A stretch of 24,305 bases of DNA from an uncultured Marinilabiliaceae bacterium (GCA_905235955.1 CAJONN010000005.1:1-24305); one strand, 5' to 3'. Counted from the first letter of the stretch, positions 1 through 8,566 are shown. Notes: generated by a model from the letters alone, not told the origin. Made by a program: numbers and translations.

Positions 1-50
1 GTTACTTTTTCTGTCGGCACAGACCCGAAGATGATTGAGCGTAGCGAAAT

Positions 51-124
51 AAAAAGTAAAAGACTAATGAAAAAGCCGTGTTTGGAAATTTGTTTGCAGT
101 ACGTTTTTCACTTGCGAAACTTAA
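51..124 (-). repeat. Left copy of ~74-bp dispersed repeat (inverted relative to right end)
   Basis: Read on the minus strand this matches 24170-24242 read on the plus strand over its whole length, with four transitions, one end mismatch and one 1-nt indel, so the two copies form an inverted pair around all the genes. It starts 17 nt beyond the stop codon of the TonB receptor gene. The flank at 1-12 (GTTACTTTTTCT) also matches the right copy. Between flank and core this copy has 38 nt (13-50) where the right copy has about 8. Positions 2-10 can pair with 51-59, and 11-22 (CTGT CGGC ACAG) forms a small hairpin inside. The identity is seen directly; that it is a dispersed intergenic family is inference. 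Confidence 0.85.
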
Positions 125-140
125 GTAATAAAAGAGTCAC

Positions 141-2297
141 TCAAAATTCGATGCTAAACTTCACATTGAGCCTACGTGGTGTGAGATAGTTGGGCACTGC
201 ATACATGCCACCATGCGTCTCGCTCACCCAAAAATATGATATTGTATTTGAGAAGTCGAAAAGGTTGAACACTTCAAGTCCGAAACGCACAGATTGTACT
301 CTGTTCCAACGCATTGAACCATCTTTCAAGCGTGCAAAATCTTTGAACATACCAAGGTCGATGCGTTTATAGCCGGGCATGCGTGAGGTCTGCTTGTAGC
401 GCTCGCTATTAGGCGGACCGAAAGGCAATCCGCTACCAGCTATAAAGTTGAGCGTTGCACCTACTGACTTGTTTGAAGGCATATAATCTTGAAAAAACAT
501 TGAGAAGTTGAAACGTTGATCAGAAGGACGCACTATCCACGAATGCCCATCGTTGCTTATATCTTCGGCAGTTTTCATTACCGACAAACACACCCACGAC
601 TCAACACCCTCAACAAGTTCACCATTTATCTTCAGGTCGACACCAGCCACATAACCTCGTGCACAGTTTTGGGCCATATAGCGTATCCTGACATTTTCGA
701 TGCTATACGGATTGAGCTTGCGCAAACCTTTGTAGTAGGCTTCAACTGTAAACTTAAACGGGCGTTCAGAGAGGTTGAAGTAGCAATCAGTGCCTGCCAC
801 TATTTGCCACGATTGCTGTGCTTCTACTTGCTCGTTGAGCGAACCATCGGCTTGACGCAACTCACGCAAAAATGGTGTCTGAGCATATAGTCCGCCACAG
901 AGTCTATACGCCCAATTGCCTTGCTGCCATACCACCGATGCTCGCGGACTGATGCACGTTTCGTTATTGACATCCCAATGTGAAAGGCGCAAACCATAAT
1001 TGAGTGTGAGTATGCCATTGCTGAAAATATACTTAGCATCGTTCATCACAAATGCCATTATTCGCTTGCCATTTAGCTTGTTGTCAGAAAAAACATGTCT
1101 ATCAAAATCAATGATACCATCAGATGGCGATGCTATATAGCCAGCCGAATCGCGATATTCCCACTCGTCAACATAATCAGTAAAACGTTCGGTTTGCAAC
1201 TTAGCTTCCCACGTAAGAGCATTGTTGCCAAAACCATTTCTGCCTCGCAAGGTATAGGCATTTATCACAGTAAAAAGTTCATTTCGAGCATGTTCCATAT
1301 ATCCGCCCACACCTATATTATCATCACTCGATGCCTGCTGAAGCCAATATTCGCCAAGTATGTCGTAGTTTTCTTGTTCTTTGCTTCTGTACGATGAATA
1401 GGTGAACTGCAAACTATGATTGTCGGCCATAAAAACTGATGCCGTTGTAGCAATCAATCCTGTGCGATATTGGTCATCTTCGTTACCTTCAAAATAGACT
1501 GTAAAATGCTTAGTATCAGTGAGTGTTCCAAATGTTGTCTCTCTATTTTTAGGCTCAAAACTATATCTATTGTAGGCATAATAACCCAATGCGTTGAGGC
1601 TAAACTTGCCAATGCGCCATGTGTGCAACGATTGCACATCGGTAAATGTCGGATCATATTGTCCTTTGGTATCCATAGAGCCAAGCATATAGCTGTTGCG
1701 CTTGTGCCGCACACCTGTTATATGCGAATAGTGTAAGCCATTGTCAGAGCCTACAGCTCCCTCAAGATGTGCCGATGCACCAAGCAAGCTGACACGTGCA
1801 CTACCACTCCAATGGCGTGGCACTTTGTATCTGACGTTGAGTACCGACGACATTTTGTCAGAATAAGAGACATCGAAGCCGCCAGCTGAAAAGTTGAGTC
1901 TATCAACCATATCTGGATTGACAAAACTGAGTCCCTCTTGCTCGCCACTGCGTATTAGGAATGGGCGATATATCTCAATGTTGTTGACGTAGACCATATT
2001 TTCATCGAAGTTGCCGCCACGCACACGATATTGTGACGAGAGTTCAGAATTGCTCATCACACCCATCTGCGACTTCACCAAACCCTCAATTCCACCATTT
2101 ACTCCTGCTACGTCAGAGGCTACTTTAGATTCTACTCGCTGAAATGTGCCACTGCCCTGTTGTCCGACAACGTCTACATTTTGTAGCTCGTGCTCCACTA
2201 CAAGTGTATCAGCATTTTGTTTAGCTTTTTCTACCTGAGCCGAAATAGTTGAAGCTATTAGCAAAAACAAAAAAATATATAAGCACCTATTATTCAT
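141..2297 (-). CDS. TonB-dependent outer-membrane receptor (ligand unknown)
   Basis: The product should be a gated outer-membrane beta-barrel that imports a ligand using TonB energy; nothing identifies the ligand. The 718-residue protein has a signal peptide (hydrophobic stretch ending ISAQ near residue 21), then a plug domain at about 35-160 with the typical YRVRGGNFDENMVYVNNI segment, then a barrel of alternating aromatic strands. It ends in Phe (SIEF), as expected for insertion by the Bam machinery. The carboxypeptidase-like N-terminal domain and SusC features common in Bacteroidota receptors are absent. I chose the ATG at 2297 over a TTG one codon upstream, because the ATG overlaps the recG stop by one base (TGATG), implying translational coupling. 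It is last in the series, and the repeat begins just beyond its stop. Confidence 0.9.
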   Translation of the reverse strand: MNNRCLYIFLFLLIASTISAQVEKAKQNADTLVVEHELQNVDVVGQQGSGTFQRVESKVASDVAGVNGGIEGLVKSQMGVMSNSELSSQYRVRGGNFDENMVYVNNIEIYRPFLIRSGEQEGLSFVNPDMVDRLNFSAGGFDVSYSDKMSSVLNVRYKVPRHWSGSARVSLLGASAHLEGAVGSDNGLHYSHITGVRHKRNSYMLGSMDTKGQYDPTFTDVQSLHTWRIGKFSLNALGYYAYNRYSFEPKNRETTFGTLTDTKHFTVYFEGNEDDQYRTGLIATTASVFMADNHSLQFTYSSYRSKEQENYDILGEYWLQQASSDDNIGVGGYMEHARNELFTVINAYTLRGRNGFGNNALTWEAKLQTERFTDYVDEWEYRDSAGYIASPSDGIIDFDRHVFSDNKLNGKRIMAFVMNDAKYIFSNGILTLNYGLRLSHWDVNNETCISPRASVVWQQGNWAYRLCGGLYAQTPFLRELRQADGSLNEQVEAQQSWQIVAGTDCYFNLSERPFKFTVEAYYKGLRKLNPYSIENVRIRYMAQNCARGYVAGVDLKINGELVEGVESWVCLSVMKTAEDISNDGHSWIVRPSDQRFNFSMFFQDYMPSNKSVGATLNFIAGSGLPFGPPNSERYKQTSRMPGYKRIDLGMFKDFARLKDGSMRWNRVQSVRFGLEVFNLFDFSNTISYFWVSETHGGMYAVPNYLTPRRLNVKFSIEF

Positions 2298-4405
2298 CAA
2301 CTTATCTTACTCCAATTTACATTTTCAGTAGCCAACTGCGAAAGTCGTTGCACGGCAATGGCATTCTCGGCCGATTGCAAAAATGGGTCAGCAGCAAGCA
2401 ATTCTTGTGCCTTTTCGCGCGTATATTGCACCACTTGCGCATCTTTCACAAGGTCTGATATGTGCAATGTGAATGGCAATCCACTCTGCTGTGTTCCCTC
2501 AATATTGCCCGGTCCGCGCAGTCGCATGTCGGCTTCGGCTATTTCAAAACCATCGGTTGTGCCCACCATCACTTCCATCCGTTTGCGTGTTTCCTGACTT
2601 AGCTGATAAGCGGTCATCAAGATGCAATAGCTTTGGTCGGCGCCACGCCCTACCCTACCTCTGAGTTGGTGTAGCTGCGACAATCCGAAGCGCTCAGCAC
2701 TCTCTATTATCATCACTGAAGCATTGGGCACATTCACACCCACCTCTATCACTGTGGTGGCAACCATTATTTGCGCATTGCCACTAACAAATTCGTGCAT
2801 TGCTCTATCTTTTTCTTCAGCACTAAGCTTGCCGTGTACCATGCAAACTTTGTACTCTTTGAAGGCATCTTGCATATATTGATAACCCTCTGTCAGATTG
2901 CGAAAATCAACTTTTTCTGACTCTTCGATGAGCGGATATACAACGTAGCACTGACGTCCTTCTTGTAGCTGAGAGCGAATAAATCTATTGAGAGAGTTGC
3001 GACTATTGTGGAAATAATGTTCGGTAAGCACAGGTTTTCGACCGGGTGGCAATTCATCGATGACCGAAACATCGAGGTCGCCATACACCGTCATGGCAAG
3101 TGTACGCGGAATGGGCGTAGCGGTCATTACAAGTATGTGAGGGGGCAACACAGCTTTTTTCCAAAGCCTTGCACGCTGTGCCACACCAAATCTATGTTGT
3201 TCATCAACAACAGCTAAGCCTAAGTTGCGAAACACTACAGTGTCTTCGATGAGTGCATGTGTGCCAACTACTATGTCTACGTGTCCGTCGGCTAAGCCTT
3301 CAAGAATAGCTGTGCGTGCTTTTTTCTTGGTCGAACCAGTCAGAAGCTCTACTCTCACGTTCATCTGCCCTAATAGCTGACGCAAATTTTCGTAGTGTTG
3401 CGTAGCCAGTATTTCAGTTGGTGCCATTATGCACGCTTGGTAACGCTTGCCATTTACGTCGGTATTACCTATGGCTATAAGCATAACCATCAGAGCCACA
3501 AGCGTTTTACCTGAACCAACATCGCCTTGCAACAAGCGATTCATTTGCCTACCAGACGACATGTCGGCCATCATCTCCTTCACCACACGTTTTTGTGCGC
3601 CAGTGGGCTCAAAGGGCAAGCATTCTTTGTAAAACTGATTGATATAGCTACCTGCTTTATGAAAAACGAGTCCGGCTTGCCGTGTCCGATTGATATTTCT
3701 GTTGCGCAACAACGATAGCTGAATATAAAATAGCTCTTCAAACTTAAATCTATATCGGGCACGCTCTAAGTTGGTAACGTTTTGCGGAAAGTGTATCTGC
3801 ATCATTGCCTCGCTACGAGACATTAGGTTGCAACGTTCTACTATGCTTTGTGGCAATGTTTCTGGGATACCTTGCGCACCAATTTCTTTAAATAAGTTTC
3901 TGATTATCTTATGAATAGCCTTAGAGTTGAGCCCTATGCGCTTCATTTTGTCGCTTGTATTGTAGAATGGTTGCAGAGTGCCAGCTTCAGTAGCTTCACC
4001 CTCTTTCTCCATTTCTGGATGCGTCATATTGAGGCGCTGACCGTAGGCTGTTGGCTTGCCAAAGAGCAAATATTCGTCGGTAGAGTTTATCTGATTTTTG
4101 ATATAGTCAAGTCCTTTGAACCACACTATTTCAATGCTTCCTGTGCCGTCAGTAAACTGCGCAACCATGCGTTTTTGCCTACCTTCAACGGTACTGAGCG
4201 AAATAAATCGGCCACGTATTTGCACGTATGGCATGTCGGCACGCAATGAACCAATGGCATATATATGACTTCGGTCGACGTATTTATATGGGTACATTTG
4301 CAACATATCGTCGTACGTTGCTATGTGCATATCGGCTGCAAGTTGCTCAGCACGTTTATTTCCTACGCCAATCAAATATTTTATATCTTTGCGAGTTAGG
4401 TCCAC
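2297..4405 (-). CDS. recG: ATP-dependent DNA helicase RecG
   Basis: RecG remodels stalled replication forks and branch-migrates Holliday junctions in the cytoplasm. The 702-residue length is normal for the family. An N-terminal wedge/OB region (about 60-150) precedes the superfamily 2 helicase core: Walker A GDVGSGKT at 294-301, DEQH at 401-404, TATPIPRT at 428-435. The C-terminal lobe carries TTVIEVGVNVPNA and the QLRGRVGRG motif VI. The start is GTG at 4405, four bases after the stop of the GldE-like gene; it fits the usual RecG N-terminus (DLTRKDIKYLIGVG), and the next Met at residue 26 would remove it. The stop overlaps the receptor start. Its place in an envelope gene series looks positional rather than functional. 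Confidence 0.97.
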   Translation of the reverse strand: MDLTRKDIKYLIGVGNKRAEQLAADMHIATYDDMLQMYPYKYVDRSHIYAIGSLRADMPYVQIRGRFISLSTVEGRQKRMVAQFTDGTGSIEIVWFKGLDYIKNQINSTDEYLLFGKPTAYGQRLNMTHPEMEKEGEATEAGTLQPFYNTSDKMKRIGLNSKAIHKIIRNLFKEIGAQGIPETLPQSIVERCNLMSRSEAMMQIHFPQNVTNLERARYRFKFEELFYIQLSLLRNRNINRTRQAGLVFHKAGSYINQFYKECLPFEPTGAQKRVVKEMMADMSSGRQMNRLLQGDVGSGKTLVALMVMLIAIGNTDVNGKRYQACIMAPTEILATQHYENLRQLLGQMNVRVELLTGSTKKKARTAILEGLADGHVDIVVGTHALIEDTVVFRNLGLAVVDEQHRFGVAQRARLWKKAVLPPHILVMTATPIPRTLAMTVYGDLDVSVIDELPPGRKPVLTEHYFHNSRNSLNRFIRSQLQEGRQCYVVYPLIEESEKVDFRNLTEGYQYMQDAFKEYKVCMVHGKLSAEEKDRAMHEFVSGNAQIMVATTVIEVGVNVPNASVMIIESAERFGLSQLHQLRGRVGRGADQSYCILMTAYQLSQETRKRMEVMVGTTDGFEIAEADMRLRGPGNIEGTQQSGLPFTLHISDLVKDAQVVQYTREKAQELLAADPFLQSAENAIAVQRLSQLATENVNWSKIS

Positions 4406-4409
4406 AAGT

Positions 4410-5675
4410 TTATTGCACCTTTGTCAGTTTTACTTTCTCTATTTTTGCCTTTCCTACTACAAGAATGCGAATTGTAAATCCTTCGATATCAACAATTTCG
4501 TCGCGTGCAGGTATCGACTTTGTTATATTCAGTATAAGTCCGGCAAGTGTGTCGTAGTCATCAGATGTAGGCAGATTGAGCCCATATTTTTCATTAAGAT
4601 AATCTATCTCTAATCGGCCTGAGAAGATATATCCATCACTTAGCACCTTTTCTACATATTCTACTGTGTCGTGCTCATCGTCTATCTCACCAAATATCTC
4701 TTCAAGCACATCTTCCATTGTTACCATACCTGCTGTGCCACCAAACTCATCTACCACCAAAGCTATGCTTTTGTGTTGCCCAGTAAAGAGCTTGAGCAAT
4801 AGGTTAGCACTCATTGTTTCTGGCACTACTACAATGGGTGTCATCATCTTTTTTATGCTATCGGCACGCAAAAACATACCTGACACATGCACATAACCTA
4901 TAATATTGTCGATGCTATCTTGGTAGACGAGTATTTTTGAGTAGCCAGTTTCGATAAACATTTGGTCGAGCACATCAACCGTTTCGTCAATGTCGATAGC
5001 TGCTATTTCGGTGCGAGGCACAAAGCAGTCGCGCACTTTTATCTTTGAAAAGTCGAGAGCATTTTTCATCAATTTTGCCTCTTGCGCCACGTCTGACTCA
5101 GTTTCTTGTGCCACATCAGTTTGCTTGCTAAGCAGGTTGTCAAGGTCGGTACGGCTTGGGAGCAATGGCTCTGTAGATGTTGTAGCTTTGGAGTGCAGCA
5201 CTTTGTGTATCAGGAAATGAGCTAAAATTTGCATACCACGTCCTATCGGATAGAACAATATGTAGAAAAACATTAGTGGCAGTGCAAGCAGATTGAGCAT
5301 CACCGATGGGTTGATTTGTATGAGTGCCTTGGGCAAAAACTCAGCCATAACGATGATGATGATGGTAGATACTATGGTTTGGCACAAAAGCAAAAGTGTG
5401 GCATTGTCGGTAAACCGAGCTGTAAAAAACGGACCAAAAAGGTCAGAGAATGCTAAGCCATAGATGACCATAGCTACATTGTTGCCAACCAAGATAGTGG
5501 ATATGAGCACGCCCGAATTGGCCATAAAAATGTCAGTTATTTTTGACATTTTCGGAAAACGTTTTCGGTTTATCTCCATCACCAATTTGTCAGATGCAAG
5601 AAAAGCCATTTCGCCACCCGAAAAAAATGCGGAGAGCAAAAGCATGGTGCATATCAATATCCAACTACTTGCCAT
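4410..5675 (-). CDS. CNNM/CBS-domain membrane protein (GldE / CorC-HlyC family)
   Basis: The 421-residue protein has an N-terminal CNNM transmembrane domain (hydrophobic segments near 5-20, 54-75, 93-113 and 125-145) with the family-typical AEFLPK at 111-116. It continues with a paired CBS module (about 216-268 and 276-330, including VDEFGGTAGMVTMEDVLEEI) and a C-terminal CorC_HlyC domain (about 340-420). Relatives include the putative Mg/Co exporters CorC/MgpA and GldE of gliding Flavobacteriia. 'Hemolysin' in database names is historical. A short duplication, TDVAQETE / SDVAQEAK, lies at 186-201 in the linker before the CBS pair. It starts 40 nt after lptC and ends 4 nt before recG. Following lptC is a conserved Bacteroidales arrangement as I recall it. 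Whether it transports ions here is unknown. Confidence 0.9.
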   Translation of the reverse strand: MASSWILICTMLLLSAFFSGGEMAFLASDKLVMEINRKRFPKMSKITDIFMANSGVLISTILVGNNVAMVIYGLAFSDLFGPFFTARFTDNATLLLLCQTIVSTIIIIVMAEFLPKALIQINPSVMLNLLALPLMFFYILFYPIGRGMQILAHFLIHKVLHSKATTSTEPLLPSRTDLDNLLSKQTDVAQETESDVAQEAKLMKNALDFSKIKVRDCFVPRTEIAAIDIDETVDVLDQMFIETGYSKILVYQDSIDNIIGYVHVSGMFLRADSIKKMMTPIVVVPETMSANLLLKLFTGQHKSIALVVDEFGGTAGMVTMEDVLEEIFGEIDDEHDTVEYVEKVLSDGYIFSGRLEIDYLNEKYGLNLPTSDDYDTLAGLILNITKSIPARDEIVDIEGFTIRILVVGKAKIEKVKLTKVQ

Positions 5676-5715
5676 AGCTATATTTGGTACTTAAGGTGTC
5701 AGATTTCTATTTACT

Positions 5716-6312
5716 TCAATCGTTATCAACTTCTATTTCACCACCCGGATGCTTTATTTCATACTTCGAGAGGTTTTCGTCACTTTCAAAGCCATAACCC
5801 GTAATAACCTGATTTTTAGTTGTTATCTTAACAAACTTATCAGAATATATCCGATGTGACTTGGTGTTCCAAAAGAGTTGCTCTGTGTTGAGTATATCTT
5901 GCTTTTCGGTTATAGCCTCTACATCATTGTTGAGTTCCCAGATGGCATCGTCTTTATAATATTTTGCATTGTTGCAACGTATGTGGCTCTTCACTATTTT
6001 GCCTTTTTGAGCATACATTTTAAACTTAAGTCCAACCGGAAAGTCGATATAAGGCACCTCAACATTGTCGTATTGCGATAGTTGTGGTGTTTCAAAGTCG
6101 TACTTGTAGAAGCCCGAGTCGGTTACGGTAGTATGCAAATCTTTGACGCTAAACGATGCCATTTCTTGGTGCGCCTCTACAGTTTGCAGTTCTTTAGAAG
6201 TATTGCGAATACAGGCGGTGTGCATAGTTGCGAGTAAAACAAGTACAGCAAGTGGCAAAAGTATGCCACCTGCTGCATTGTTTATGTGTTTGGCTAAATG
6301 TCTGTTCATCAT
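5716..6312 (-). CDS. lptC: LPS export periplasmic protein LptC
   Basis: LptC sits in the inner membrane on the LptB2FG transporter and hands lipopolysaccharide to LptA. The 198-residue product has one N-terminal hydrophobic segment (about 16-32). The rest is an LptC/OstA-type beta fold, with the Bacteroidales hallmark FWNTKSHRIYSDKF and ITGYGFESDENLSKYEI near the end. Many Bacteroidales LptC proteins are lipoproteins; here the candidate lipidated Cys follows HTA, a poor lipobox, so anchoring by lipid is uncertain. Two ATG codons stand in tandem (6312 and 6309), and the stop of the TPR gene overlaps them (ATGATGA), so the genes are probably translationally coupled. LptA, LptB and the other Lpt genes are not in the window. 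Confidence 0.88.
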   Translation of the reverse strand: MMNRHLAKHINNAAGGILLPLAVLVLLATMHTACIRNTSKELQTVEAHQEMASFSVKDLHTTVTDSGFYKYDFETPQLSQYDNVEVPYIDFPVGLKFKMYAQKGKIVKSHIRCNNAKYYKDDAIWELNNDVEAITEKQDILNTEQLFWNTKSHRIYSDKFVKITTKNQVITGYGFESDENLSKYEIKHPGGEIEVDND

Positions 6313-7670
6313 TTTGCTCTTACTTTGGTAGCCTCACCAATGAAGCCACCTACTGTATAGCTTTCGCCCACATTCACACCATGCATAAAGAGGTCTTCTT
6401 TGTTGGGGAAGTATTGTGAATATTGAGCAATGAGCTGATTGGCTTCTGACGCAACGCTTTCGTCAACCGACTTTGCTTTGTAGAATTTGTCTACAGCAGC
6501 CCAATAACCAGCCTTTTTCTCCCACTCTTCAGAGCCTATACTTGGAGCACCTGCAGCATAAATTTTGCCAAGCAAGATGTATGGGTCGCCCCAACCATCG
6601 CGCAATGAAGCTGCGCTAAGTGCTGCACCTTTTGCTCCACCAAAGTTGTGCTGAGAGAAGTATACGGTAGAGAGTTCGTAGTAATATTTAGCTTTGTCAG
6701 CGTTGTCATCTTCAAGTTCAATAGCTTGTTTGTAGTATGAAATTGCGTCGTCTGAATTACCTTTCTTGAGGTTCATACGAGCCAATCCGCGTGCTGACGA
6801 AGCTGCAGGCTCTATATTGTGCAAACTTTCTGATGTTGCAAAGAAGAGTTCGCTCTCATCGCCACCTTTTGTTCTCGACAAAAATTTGTTCACTTTCTTC
6901 AGCCAATCAACATTGTTTTTGTTGGCTTCGAGCTGCGGACCAAATACGTTGTTGAGTGTTTCAACATCGGCTGCACCACTTTGTGCAAATATCTGATCTA
7001 CTTGTTCTTTGGTTGTAGCTACAAGTTCATCAAATTCAGCTTTATCTTTTTCTGTTTTGAATGTTTTGCCTGAGTTCTGAATAGAAGTGATTACGTCGCC
7101 AGCTGTAATGTAGTTGTTTACTACATTTTCAGCTGTGTAAATACCTTTTTTATAGAGGTTTACGGTTGACAATACATACTTCTGCACAAATGCTGGCTGA
7201 ATGGTTTTAGCATCGCCTTTGAACGATTCTGCAAAGAGACCGATAGCTACTTTGTTGTCTTCGTCGGTATCTTTGTAGGTCAAGATGTCAAGAGCTTTCA
7301 TACCTTTGATGTACGACTCTGGGTAGCTCTTGTCGTTGCCCAAATATTTTATACGTTGATCGTATATTTTGAGCAAGAGTTCATAGTATTGCTCGTCTTT
7401 GGTGGTCTTATAGAGTGCTTTAGCTATTTTTACACCATCGTTATAGATTGATTTTTTAGCAAGTGGACACTCGTTGAATACTATGGTCCAAGGCTCGTAT
7501 GCACCTTTATAATCTTTTGCTTTTACGGCATCATCATACTGAACCAAGTTCATTATACAGCGTACACTATCTTCACCATGTCCATATTTCGAGCCGTCTT
7601 CTACACCTTTCTGAGCAAATGTCGTTGCAGTGGCTATAAACATCGAAGCCGCCAATACAATTTTTTTCAT
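6309..7670 (-). CDS. Secreted tetratricopeptide-repeat protein, conserved in Bacteroidales
   Basis: This 453-residue protein has a clean signal peptide (MKKIVLAASMFIATATTFA, cleavage about residue 19), so it should be periplasmic or surface-associated. The mature protein begins QKGVEDGSKYGHGEDS, a stretch I recall from a Bacteroidales TPR family of unknown function encoded beside lptC. TPR-like helical repeats are clearest at about 290-370 (SARGLARMNLKKGNSDDAIS, then the KYYYELSTVYFSQHNFGGAK repeat). No catalytic motif is visible, so it is probably a scaffold. The position before lptC suggests an envelope role, by inference only. The ATG is well supported by the signal peptide. A 94-nt gap separates it from coaX, and the promoter at 7827-7858 probably drives it. 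Confidence 0.88.
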   Translation of the reverse strand: MKKIVLAASMFIATATTFAQKGVEDGSKYGHGEDSVRCIMNLVQYDDAVKAKDYKGAYEPWTIVFNECPLAKKSIYNDGVKIAKALYKTTKDEQYYELLLKIYDQRIKYLGNDKSYPESYIKGMKALDILTYKDTDEDNKVAIGLFAESFKGDAKTIQPAFVQKYVLSTVNLYKKGIYTAENVVNNYITAGDVITSIQNSGKTFKTEKDKAEFDELVATTKEQVDQIFAQSGAADVETLNNVFGPQLEANKNNVDWLKKVNKFLSRTKGGDESELFFATSESLHNIEPAASSARGLARMNLKKGNSDDAISYYKQAIELEDDNADKAKYYYELSTVYFSQHNFGGAKGAALSAASLRDGWGDPYILLGKIYAAGAPSIGSEEWEKKAGYWAAVDKFYKAKSVDESVASEANQLIAQYSQYFPNKEDLFMHGVNVGESYTVGGFIGEATKVRAK

Positions 7671-7673
7671 TGT

Positions 7674-7748
7674 CTATTCGTTTTTGTGTGTTTTACTTCT
7701 TTTAACTAAAAAAACAGGTAGCATAACATTGCGTATGCGTTCCTTCAT
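7674..7748 (-). CDS. Possible 24-codon leader ORF before the TPR gene
   Basis: An ATG at 7748 opens 24 codons (MKERIRNVMLP...THKNE) ending with TAG three bases before the ATG of the TPR gene. GGAAAG lies 7 nt upstream of its ATG, an unusual Shine-Dalgarno-like site in this window. It would lie in the 5' leader of a transcript started by the promoter at 7827-7858. The peptide is basic, with six Lys and three Arg. I recognise no family, and a 24-codon ORF can arise by chance; its position is the only argument for it. Confidence 0.22.
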   Translation of the reverse strand: MKERIRNVMLPVFLVKRSKTHKNE

Positions 7749-7764
7749 CAGTTGACTTTCCAAA

Positions 7765-8511
7765 TTATGTGCCAAAATTCATCATACATAGCTTTGCTAT
7801 TCCATCCATGACTATATTTGGACGCGCAAAGATACAACTTTTAACCTTTAATGCCAAATATTTATAATCGCCACCTGTCAAGATTATTGCTCTATTATTT
7901 TGTTCTGTTCCCAAAAAATCATCTATCACGCCATTTACCTCGTGCTGCACACCACGCAACACGCCAGCTGCTATAGCACTCAGTGTGCTCTGCCCTATTG
8001 GGCTGTTGTAGTGCGATGCATCAGAGATAGGCAATTTGCCGGTAAGGAGGTTGAGTGCTTTGAAGCGTATGTTGATGCCTGGCGATATGTTGCCACCCAA
8101 ATATGTTCCATTTTCTGACACATATTCATACGTTATGGCTGTGCCAGCATCTATTATAAGTAGATTCTGATGTGGGAATTGCGACACGGCACCCGCCACA
8201 GCAGCTAATCGGTCGGCACCAAGCGTTTGAGGCGTTTGGTAGGCTATGCTAAATGGCATTTGCAAGTTGGCGGTGAGTGGTTTGAGCTGCAAATGAGCAC
8301 TATTCATTGCCGAAGCAAAGTTTTCACAGATGTTGGCTGCTGCTACTGATGAGTAGATGCCTCGCTCTACATTGTGCTGCTTGCATAACGCTATTGCCGC
8401 TGTTGCCATTTGCTCATGCGATGCCACAACTACATCGCTAAGTATCTGCATATCAGCATATATAGCAAGTTTAGCGCAAGTATTGCCTATGTCGGCTACC
8501 AGATTTTTCAT
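7765..8511 (-). CDS. coaX: Type III pantothenate kinase CoaX
   Basis: CoaX phosphorylates pantothenate with ATP, the first committed step of coenzyme A synthesis, in the cytoplasm. The 248-residue protein shows the type III (ASKHA fold) motifs: DIGNT at 7-11 (phosphate 1), GADR at 98-101 with the presumed catalytic Asp100, DAGTAIT at 121-127 and GGNISPGI at 139-146. The reading frame is open further upstream to an ATG at 8562, but that would add a 17-residue extension encoded by the hairpin. The ATG at 8511 puts the DIGNT motif at its usual place, so I use it. No promoter is visible between the hairpin tail and this start. The last codons contain the promoter for the next gene. Confidence 0.95.
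   Translation of the reverse strand: MKNLVADIGNTCAKLAIYADMQILSDVVVASHEQMATAAIALCKQHNVERGIYSSVAAANICENFASAMNSAHLQLKPLTANLQMPFSIAYQTPQTLGADRLAAVAGAVSQFPHQNLLIIDAGTAITYEYVSENGTYLGGNISPGINIRFKALNLLTGKLPISDASHYNSPIGQSTLSAIAAGVLRGVQHEVNGVIDDFLGTEQNNRAIILTGGDYKYLALKVKSCIFARPNIVMDGIAKLCMMNFGT
7827..7858 (-). promoter_or_regulatory. Promoter inside the 3' end of coaX, for TPR-lptC-gldE-like-recG-receptor
   Basis: On the minus strand, TTTG (7858-7855), 20 nt, then TATCTTTG (7834-7827) gives a full match to the Bacteroidota housekeeping sigma consensus (TTTG, 19-21 nt, TAnnTTTG). Transcription should begin near 7820, giving a leader of about 150 nt before the TPR start codon. The element lies in coding sequence of coaX. 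Function is inferred from the motif. Confidence 0.65.
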
Positions 8512-8517
8512 TTTTTG

Positions 8518-8566
8518 ATAAAAAACAGAGAGATACCCTATCTTTTGTTGTAGAATGGGCATCTCT
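8518..8566 (-). terminator. Terminator-like hairpin between the YqeY-family gene and coaX
   Basis: In minus-strand RNA, AGAGAUGCCC (8566-8557) pairs with GGGUAUCUCU (8538-8529): nine Watson-Crick pairs and one G-U wobble, with an 18-nt loop, followed after three bases by a run of six U (8525-8520). Plus-strand RNA would have an A-C mismatch instead of the wobble, so the structure fits minus-strand transcription. It would close the ftsZ/YqeY end of the dcw series. It stops only about 7-9 nt before the coaX ATG, so coaX depends on read-through or on a promoter I cannot see. The long loop lowers confidence. Confidence 0.5.

Noticed and set aside
8512..8562. Longer CoaX starting at the ATG at 8562
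   Set aside because: The extra 17 residues are encoded by the hairpin region and would displace the DIGNT motif from its usual place at the N-terminus.
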